A DNA stretch of 11,914 bases, taken from positions 87,789-99,702 of the forward strand of contig MU646771.1 in the NCBI GenBank assembly GCA_026770585.1. The letters run 5' to 3'. A program made the position numbers and the translations under genes. Shown here one piece after another: positions 1 to 7,700 of the stretch (positions are counted from its first letter, which is position 1; each line of letters begins with the position of its first letter). This DNA is from Baffinella frigidus (Eukaryota; Cryptophyceae; Cryptomonadales; Baffinellaceae). The notes beneath the pieces were generated by a model that did no database searches, was not told the origin of the DNA, and was given only the letters and a program-made list of their open reading frames with translations.

Positions 1-90
1 CCCCAAACCCAAAACCCAAAACTCTAAACCCCAAACCCCAAACCCAAAACCCAAAACTCTAAACCCTAAACCCGAAACCCGAAACGACAG
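1..90 (+). repeat. Degenerate telomere-like heptamer array
   Basis: Runs of CCCCAAA, CCCAAAA, CTCTAAA and CCCTAAA variants fill this stretch, C-rich strand on +. The repeats are too degenerate for a functional telomere end and match the interstitial arrays found throughout the window. Confidence 0.85.
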
Positions 91-600
91 ATAGGCCCAG
101 GCTTCCTAGGAGCATGGCGTGGGAGAAACAAATTCATCTCAGAAAATATTTTTTTTCCCCCCTGTAAAGTCAATGTCCCCACGAAACCGTCAACTCAATA
201 TTTTAATTAGTAATAGTAAACTATAAGTTGACGCTTTTATGGGGGAGTTGACTATAGAGAAAACCTTTTTAAAAATACATTGTCTGAAATTAAAATATGG
301 CTTTTTGATCGGGCAACTTCTCCCTTGGATATTAAAATTGTCACACTTTTAATGAGTGACCTGATACCCCAAACCCGAAACGACCTGATACCCCAAACCC
401 GAAACCTGAAACACGAAACGTGGTACAAATCCCACATTGTTGCGGCGGTGGGGTATTGACTGTTGGCGTGTCCTTGGTGCAAATCTGGTTCAAATCTCGG
501 GAATCAACTTTAGGCGAATTCACACTCGAAGCCTGCGACCTTTTAGAGGTTATAGCTTTTTAATGAGTTGAAACGTCGCGGTTTTGTCGCAGCGTTTTCG
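91..600. other. Gene-free AT-rich flank with short repeats
   Basis: I see no coding block here. The stretch holds three GTTGAC/GTCAAC motifs (near 188, 227 and 246). A roughly 23-bp direct repeat reading ACCTGATACCCCAAACCCGA starts near 359 and 382. A GGTACAAA motif lies near 422. GTTGAC and GGTACAAA recur in introns further right. Minus-strand reading frames here are translations of the telomere-like repeats. Confidence 0.5.
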
Positions 601-758
601 TAAATTTTTTTACACCCGCGCTTATAACACATGTTTGGCATATGATATTCTAAAACCCCTTGTATAACACATTTTGAACATAAAACATTATTAAACCGCG
701 CTTATAACACATGTTCGTCAGAACCCGACGCTTATAATTACATGTTCGGCAGAGCCCG

Positions 759-796
759 ATGATGGCCTGGGGCAATCAGACGGCGATGCCTAAAAA
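759..796 (+). pseudogene. Diverged exon 1 copy a
   Basis: It begins ATG ATG GCC TGG GGC AAT CAG ACG GCG, reading MMAWGNQTA. Compared with the intact exon, AAC/AAT and CAA/CAG are synonymous and GGC/GCC is not. Homology ends after nine codons, where the frame runs toward a stop, so it is a partial copy. Confidence 0.6.
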
Positions 797-938
797 ATTT
801 TAGAGACGCAAAACCGCGACGTTCCAACCCATAACTCCTTATATAGCTGCTTTTATAAAAGATGTTCGGCATAAATCATTCTAAAATGACATACAACATT
901 ATATACCCGATCTTATAACACATGTTCGGCAGAATCCG

Positions 939-1022
939 ATGATGGGCTGGGGCAACCAAACGGCGGGCGCGGACCGCCTCCACTCCTTTCCTTCTATCTC
1001 TTATAACACATATTCAGCGTAA
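939..1022 (+). pseudogene. Exon 1 copy b
   Basis: It reads MMGWGNQTAGADRLHSFPS and then runs to a TAA at 1020-1022 with no good donor. Several differences from the 1665 copy are silent (TTC/TTT, CCC/CCT, TCA/TCT). It is either a dead duplicate or an alternative start exon. Confidence 0.6.
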
Positions 1023-1195
1023 AACATTCTAAACCCACGCTTATAATACATGTACGGCATAAAACATTCTAAACCCCCTTGTACAACACACATTGAACAT
1101 AAAACATAAAACATTCTAATCCCGCTCATACAACAATTATTGGACTTTTAACAATTATAAACCCGATCTTATAATCGCTTGTTCGGCAGAATCCG

Positions 1196-1262
1196 ATGAT
1201 GGGCTGGGGCAACCAAACGGCGGGCGCGGACCGCCTCTACTCATTCCCCTCGACCTTCCGCG
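1196..1262 (+). pseudogene. Exon 1 copy c
   Basis: It encodes MMGWGNQTAGADRLYSFPST then F-R. The last codons differ from the 1665 copy by silent changes (TCC/TCA, TCA/TCG, TTT/TTC) and H to R. It ends at CGC|GTAAAA, where the intact copy has AAG|GTGATC. The possible donor is displaced by one codon, so use as an alternative first exon is possible but unproven. Confidence 0.6.
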
Positions 1263-1429
1263 TAAAACATTATAAATCCGCGCTTATAACACATTTACGG
1301 CGTAAAACATTATAAACCCGATCTTATAACACATGTACGGCATAAAACATTCTAAAACCCCGTTTATAACACATTTTCTTCATAAATTATTATAAATCCG
1401 ATCTTAAAACACCTGTTCGGCAGAATCTG

Positions 1430-1496
1430 ATGATGGGCTGGGGCAACCAAACGGCGGGCGCGGACAGGCTCTACTCCTTCCCCTCGACCTTCCGCG
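1430..1496 (+). pseudogene. Exon 1 copy d
   Basis: Same start and frame as copy c. The arginine of ADRLYSF is AGG here and CGC in the other copies. That silent change needs more than one substitution, so it argues for past selection on the protein. It ends in the same CGC|GTAAAA context. Confidence 0.6.
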
Positions 1497-1664
1497 TAAA
1501 ATATTATAAATCCGCGCTTATAACACATTTACGGCGTAAAACATTATAAACCCGCTCTTATAACACATGTATGGCATAAAACATTCTAAAACCCCGTTTA
1601 TAACACATGACCTTCATAAATCATTATAAACCCGATCTTATAATCGCTTGTTCGGCAGAATCTG

Positions 1665-1733
1665 ATGATGGGCTGGGGCAACCAAACGGCGGGCGCGGAC
1701 CGCCTCTACTCCTTCCCCTCAACCTTTCACAAG
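1665..1733 (+). CDS. Exon 1: start codon and N-terminus
   Basis: It encodes 23 residues beginning MMGWGNQTAGADR and ending STFHK, then donor AAG|GTGATC, phase 0. The frame was chosen because silent differences among five copies (759, 939, 1196, 1430, 1665) concentrate in it. The competing frame beginning AESDDG would make many of them amino-acid changes. Either ATG of the ATGATG pair could start. The GGCAG just upstream could also be a 3' splice site, cis or spliced-leader trans, but nothing decides this. This copy is preferred because it is nearest exon 2 and has the best donor. Confidence 0.65.
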
Positions 1734-4700
1734 GTGATCATACTAGTCAAATTCATTCTAGTCAAATTCTGACTGGGTCTGCGCCTTCCCTTCGACCTTT
1801 CACAAGGTCGGCGCCTGAACCCCTAAACCCTCAACCTCAACCCCAAAGCCTTAAACCCTAAACCCTAAACCCCAAACCCTAAACCCCAAACCCCAAACCC
1901 CAAACCCTTAACCCTAAATCCTAAATCCCAATTCCGAAACCCAACCCTCAAACCCCAAACCCCAAACCCCAAACCCCAAACCCCAAACCCCAAACCCCAA
2001 ACCCCAAACCCCAAACCCCAACCCCAAAACCCCAAACCCCAAACTCCTGAACCCTCAACCCTATACAGGCCGCGGCGGCGGGGAGGGGGACGGGGTCATT
2101 CGGCACAGACCTCCGCCTTAGGGCTCAGGGTTTGGGGCTCAGGGTTTAGGGCTCAGGGTTTGGGGTTTAGGGTTTGGGGATCAGGGTTTAGGGGCTCCGA
2201 AGCAGTTGACTAATCATGTCTTTTCCTGGTACTAATCCTCCCCGGTCTCGTCCGTATCGTGGTACAAACGCTGCTGAAATCACTCAACTGCTTCCTCTTT
2301 TCCACAGGCGGCGGCGGCGGGGCGGGGGGCGGGGTCGTTCGGCACAGACATGCGCTTCGTCGAAAAACTCACTCTCCTTCAAGAGCCGGGCCCAGGTGAG
2401 CGTTTCCCCCCGATTTGTACCAGGGGGTGCCGGATATCGGACCCCCCCTGGTACGAATCCGCCTTTCCCAAAAGACTGGAACGCGTTTGGCACAGACATG
2501 CGATTCGTCGAAAAACTCACTCTCCTTCAAGAGCCTGGCCCAGGTGTTCAGTTGACTAGATATTCCATTTCTAGATGTTCCATGGCCCACATGAGGCAGT
2601 TGACTAGAAATCCCGGTTCCTGGTACAAATCGGACGCGATACCGGACGTGCCTGGTACAAAAGCCGCGCGGGTAAGTCAACCGCGGTCGAGAAGTTGACT
2701 TTTCTTCAAGAGCCTGGCCCAGGTGAGGCGGTTGACTAGAAATCCCGTTTCTTGGTACTAGTCACGTCCGGGTTAATCACAGTCCTGCTACAAACGCCGC
2801 GCGGGTTGGTCAACCGCGGTCGAAAAGTTGACTTTGTTAAGAAAAGTCAAAGTTGACTTTCTTCAACAGCCGGGCCCAGGTGAGAAAGTTTCCGTAGAAA
2901 AGGGTCTTGCCCTGGACCACTTTTCAAAGTGATTTCTGGCACAAACCCAAATACTTGATCTTTTCAGGGTGCGTGCGTCGTTTTGTGGGATGTCTTTTTT
3001 TTTAATTTTGTACCTAAACCCGAAGCCCGAAACCAGGGGCATACGACACAACCCTCCCCTGGGGCTCAAAAGCATTTCGTAAAAGTTGACGTTTTGGTAC
3101 CAGAACCGCCCACTTTTGAGTTCGGGCCTCAAGGGAGGTACACCCTTATCCCCAACCACTTAGCAGCGACCGACCATATTTCCCCCCGGATTCTCGGGGG
3201 AAATTCCGGTTGGAATCCATAGCAATGGATAAGATTCTAGTACAAAGTTTAAATTGACTGCATCCGTGTCGTTTAGATTGACTGCATCCGTGAAGACCTC
3301 GGTGGCTGCTAAGTGGTGAGTGAACCCTTATCCCCAAATAAACCCGTATCCCCAAATAAACCCGTATCCCCAAATAACCCCTTATCCCCAAATAACCCCG
3401 TATCCCTAAACCCCAAACCCCACAAGGGCAGACGGCACAAACCTCCCCTGGGGAGACGGCTCCAAGTTCGGATCCGGATCCAAAGCAATTTATGGCATCA
3501 AACCAAATACTTTGTCTTTTAAGGGTGCGTGAGTCATTTTGTAGGATCTCGTTTTTAGTATTATCATGATCTCGTTTTTTTAAAATTTTGTACCTAAACC
3601 CCAACCCCCAAACCCCACAGGGGCATACGACACAACCCTCCCCTGGGGCGACGTCCCACTGCCCGGATCCAACCCAAACGGTTCCAAGCACGGATCCGGA
3701 AACGGTTCCAAGTACGAATCAGAGTCCTACGTCTTGCCATGGATCCCTTTTCAAAGCAATTTCTGACACAAAACCACACACTTTGTCTATTAAGGGTGCG
3801 TGCGTCGTGTTGTGGGATGTCGTGTTTTTTTTCACCTAAATCTCGTTTTGTGCCTGAACCCCACAAACCCGAAACCAGGGGCATATGACACAACCCTCCC
3901 CTGGGGAGACGTCCCCCCACCCGGATCCAATCCGAACGGCTCCAAGCACGGATCTGGAAACGGCTCCAAGTACGGATCCGGGTCCAATGGTTCAAAGGGC
4001 GGACACGACACGTCACGTCCCTCTCCTTCGTCGCGTCCGCAGACGGGCGGGTAAACCCTAAACCCTGGACCCTAATTGCTACACCCTACACCCCAAGACC
4101 TGAACCCTGAACCCTGAACCCTAAATCCTAAACCCTAAACCCTAAAGTCACGTCCCTCCCCATGGTCGCGTCCACAAACGGGCGGGTGAAGCCTGAACCC
4201 TTAACCTTAAACCCTAAGCCCCAAACCCTAAACTACAAACCATCAACCCTTAACCCGCGTCGCGTCTTCAAACGGGCGGGTAAACGCTTAACCCTGAGCC
4301 CTAAACCCTAAACCCTAAGCTTTAAACCCCAGACCCTAAACCCTAAACCCTAAACCCTAAACCCTAAACCCTAAACCCTAAACCCAATCTGGAACCATAA
4401 ACCCCAAACCCCAAACCCCAAACCCCAAACCTCAAACCTCAAACCCCAAACCCCAAACCCCAAACTCCAAACTCCAAACCCCAAACCCCAAACCCCAAAC
4501 CCTAAACCCTAAACCTTAAACCCTAAGCCCTAGACGCTAAACCCTAAAACCTAAACCCCAAACCCTAAACTCTAACCCCTAAACCCTACACTCTACACCC
4601 TACACCCTGAACCCTAAACCCTAAACCCTAAACCCTGTTGGGGATTTACCTAGGTTTGCGAATTTCCACAACCCCTAATTTCTAAACCCCAAACCCTGAA

Positions 4701-7700
4701 AACAGGGCGCGTCCCTCAAGCCTCATGAAACAGCTTCGAGAGGCAGAACTTGCGATGCAGCGCGCGGTGTCCGAGAGCGGCGTCTGCGTCCGAGGTCAGT
4801 ACGTGACACTCACGAACCGTCGTGTGTTTGCTTCCATATAGGACGCGACACTGACCAACCGCCGCGGTTTTGCTTCCATCAAGGACGAGACACCCACCAA
4901 CCGTTGTGGTTTTGCTTCCCTAGAGTCTCATGAAGCAACTCCGGGAGGCGGAGCTTGCGATGCAACGCTCGGTTTCCGAAAGCGGCGTCTGCGTCCGCGG
5001 TATCAACCCCCAACCGTCGCGTTTTTGCTTCTCCCCAGGACGCGACCGTGGCGTGTTTGCCTCCGTACAGGACGCGACAGTATCGAACCGTGGCGGTTTT
5101 TCTTCTCTTCGGGACGAGACACTAACCAACCGTTGCGGTTTTGCTGATGCAGCAAGTTCGAAAGTCGGACCTTTCAATGAAACGCGCGGTTTCCGAAAGT
5201 GGCGTCTGCGTCCGCGGTGAGACCCGTTTTTTCCCCCACCAGGACGCGACAGTAGCCAACCGTGGCGGTTTTGCTTCCCAGAGTACGTTATACCAACCAA
5301 CCGTCGCGTTTGACCTTCCCCTCAGGACGCGACACTAACCAACCGTCGCGTTTTTGCTTCTCTAAAGGACGAGACGCTGACCAACCGTCGCGTTTTGTCT
5401 TCCCCCCAGGACGGGACCGGCTTTGAGACCGCGGGAGATTGGATCTCCTGAGCATCGCGTCCCCTACCGGGACGTGACACTGATCAACCGTCGTGGTTTT
5501 TCTTCTCCTCAGGACGTGACACTAACCAACCGTCGCGTTTTCAGGACGAGACCGGCTTCGAGACCGCGGGAGATTGGATCTCCTGAGCATCGCAAACCCG
5601 GACGTGTCCGGGAATCCTCAAACGTTTCTTCCTGCCGGATCCTTCGATAAGGTCGCGAGCCTCACCCCTAGTTCGAGAAGGCTGCGGGCCTCAATCTCAG
5701 TATGTTGACAACAGGGTAGTAAGTTGACAAACGCCGGGGATCCTCAAAATTTTGTCCGGGGATCCTCAAACGTATCCGGGAATCCTCAAAATTTTGTTCC
5801 CCCTGGCTCCTTCGACAAGGTCGCGACCCGAAGTCTTAGTGTCGCACCCCATAATCATTTTTGTAAAGCAACTCGTTCTGGTGCAATTATAAAACGAGAC
5901 CTCGTTTTAAAAGGACCCGGGGGGATTATCCCCCCCCTGGCTCATTCGATAAGGTTGCGAGCCTCATCCCTAGTTCCACAAGGTTGCGAGCCTCAATCTC
6001 AGTACCCACACAGCGAACTTCGAAGGGACTTCGATTAACCCTTACGCGATAAGACCTGCGACCCTACGGTAGGCAATCCGTAGGGACATAGGGGGGGTCG
6101 CGACCCAAATCCCTAGCCGCGCCCGGAGGCGAACAGGTCTGCGTTTCGCGAAGACACTTTTTATGTATTCGGAAACGTTGCGTTTGTTTTTCATCTAAAA
6201 AGACGAAATTTGGCGAGATTGGTCGAGATTATCGAAACAGAACCCAAATTTGATTTCTTTCTCCGGAATGAAGACACGAATTTAAAGGAATTTAAAGGGA
6301 TGTAGACCTGTTCGTGTCCGGGTGCGGTTCGACAAGAACGCGAGCCTCAATCTCCGTATTTTGACAAACACAGAAGTTAATCGGAACTGCCTACTTGAGA
6401 ATCTAGAGCATCAATCTCAGTATTTTCAAACCAGGTTAGTGAACCTGAACCCTCTCTCTAAACCCTAAACCTGAACCCTCTCTCTAAACCCTAAACCCCG
6501 GACCCAAACCCAAACCCCCAAAACCCAAACACCAAACCCCAAACCCCACACCCCAAACCCCAAACCCCACACCCCAAACCCCAAACCCCAAACCCCAACC
6601 CTCAAAGCACACAACGTGTAGAGAGCACACGACCTCTCTCGTGGTCTCTGCTCAGACACAGTCTTGGCGTTTGTGCCCCGAACCCCACACCCCATCTTCT
6701 GAAATCAGGCGGCGACGCGCGGGAAGAGGCCGACCTCCTGCTTTGGAACAGGTCCTAACCCTAAACCCCAAACCCCAAACCCTAAACCCTCAACCCTAAA
6801 TCCTAAACCCTAAACCCTTAACCCTAAACCCTGAACCCTAAACCCTAAACCCTAAACCCTAAACCCTAAACCCCAAACCACCCTAAACTCTAAACCGTGA
6901 ACCCTAAACCCTAAACCCTAAACCCTTAACCCTTAAACCCAACCCTAAACCCTAAACCCGTCAATTTTCGGAACTGGTCTCGGAGCCATTTTTCATTGGA
7001 GCCATTTCCCTACTGCACTGCGAATCCGGATATTTTGTAAAAGTCAACACCCCCACAAATCTGTCAACTTTAGAAATGAGATACACCATCGGTGTACTTC
7101 GATTTTGGATTTTCGTCTTGAGTCGACTAATACAAAAACTTCGCCCTAGCAGTGTACTGCTAAAAGTTGACAGGGCTGGTACTAACCCCTCAACTTTCGA
7201 AACTGGTCTTGGAGCCATCTCCCGATTGGAGCCGCTCCCCAAAGTTTGTCCACGCTGGTTAACTTACGAAACCGTCCACTTTTGGCTGAACCGTCCACTT
7301 TTGGCTAAACCGTCCACTTTTGGCTAAACCGTCCACTTTTGGCTGAACCATCCACTTTTGGCTAAACCGTCCACTTTTGGCTGAACCGTCCACTTTTGGC
7401 TGAACCATCCACTTTTGGCTAAACCATCCACTTTTGGCTAAACCGTCCACTTTTGGCTGAACCGTCCACTTTTGGCTGAACCGTCCACTTTTGGCTAAAC
7501 CGTCCACTTTTGGCTACACCATTCACTTTTGGCTGAACCGGCCACCTTTGCAGCGGAACGCTGGCGAGCCTCCTCCGCGAAAACTCTCTCGGAATTCGAG
7601 CCGGGGCCGGGCAGTTACAAGTATAACCCTAAACCCTAGACTTGAGACCATAGACCTTAGATTTTAGACCCTAGACCCTAGACCCTAGACCCTAGACCCT

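Larger units (their letters stand above)
600..1664 (+). repeat. AT-rich satellite with higher-order repeats carrying copies of exon 1
   Basis: A subrepeat of about 40 bp built on CTTATAACACATGTTCGGC and ATAAAACATTCTAAACCC recurs throughout. It is organised into larger units of 257, 234 and 235 bp (start codons at 939, 1196, 1430 and 1665) plus a shorter leading unit (759). Each unit ends in GGCAGAATC(C/T)GATGATGG, that is, immediately before and into the ATG ATG of exon 1. The array may therefore hold duplicated promoter or 5' UTR sequence. CTTATAA elements lie close upstream of each ATG, but no promoter is demonstrated. Confidence 0.7.
2918..3878 (+). repeat. Three-copy long repeat in intron 2 with exon 3 copies
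   Basis: A unit runs CTTTTCAAAG(T/C)(G/A)ATTTCTG, then CACA..ATACTTTGTCTTTTAAGGGTGCGTG, then (T/C)GTTTTGTGGGATGTC, a T-rich tract, TACCTAAACCC, and an acceptor with the start of exon 3. Units begin near 2923, 3480 and 3740. Between them lie a doubled ATTGACTGCATCCGTG (about 3253-3292) and the 18-bp array at 3323-3406. Confidence 0.65.
4800..5544 (+). repeat. 42-bp tandem repeat that looks like a serial 3' splice site
   Basis: Units of GACGCGACACTAACCAACCG then TCGCGTTTTTGCTTCTCCCCAG, at 4800, 4842, 4884, 5071 and 5113 and, variously shortened, up to 5544. Each unit holds CTAAC or CTGAC (branch-point-like), a pyrimidine run and AG. The units also read in frame as D-(A/E)-T-L-T-N-R-R-G-F-A-S-x-Q, so a coding repeat is the alternative. 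The last unit ends exactly at the acceptor of exon 5. Confidence 0.75.

Noticed and set aside
1-90. True chromosome end
   Set aside because: The heptamers are degenerate and the same arrays occur throughout the window inside introns.
1607-1861. Frame containing AESDDGLGQPNGG over exon 1
   Set aside because: Between copies this frame turns many differences into residue changes. The overlapping MMGWGNQTAGADR frame makes most of them silent.
2216-2698. 160-codon plus-strand open frame with an ATG
   Set aside because: It crosses exon 2 in one frame and its copy in another. Only the FGTDMRFVEKLT frame shows silent divergence.
3146-3691. 181-residue minus-strand open frame
   Set aside because: It reads the reverse of heptamer and 18-bp repeats (GLGIRGYLGIRV) and exon 3 copies. 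Silent-site patterns support only the plus strand.
6709-6751. Alternative exon 6/7 frame reading GDAREEADLLLWN then GTLASLLREN
   Set aside because: It joins without a stop, but needs entry phase 1 and lacks the FGT and PGPG motifs. The PGSYKY duplicate shows silent changes only in the chosen frame.
7259-7507. Minus-strand frame with KVDGLAKSGRFSQKW repeats
   Set aside because: It is open only because a 19-bp repeat has no stop in that phase. The 19-residue period is the repeat read in three frames.
7270-7545. CRISPR array
   Set aside because: The 19-bp units are directly abutting with no spacers, and the context is eukaryotic.
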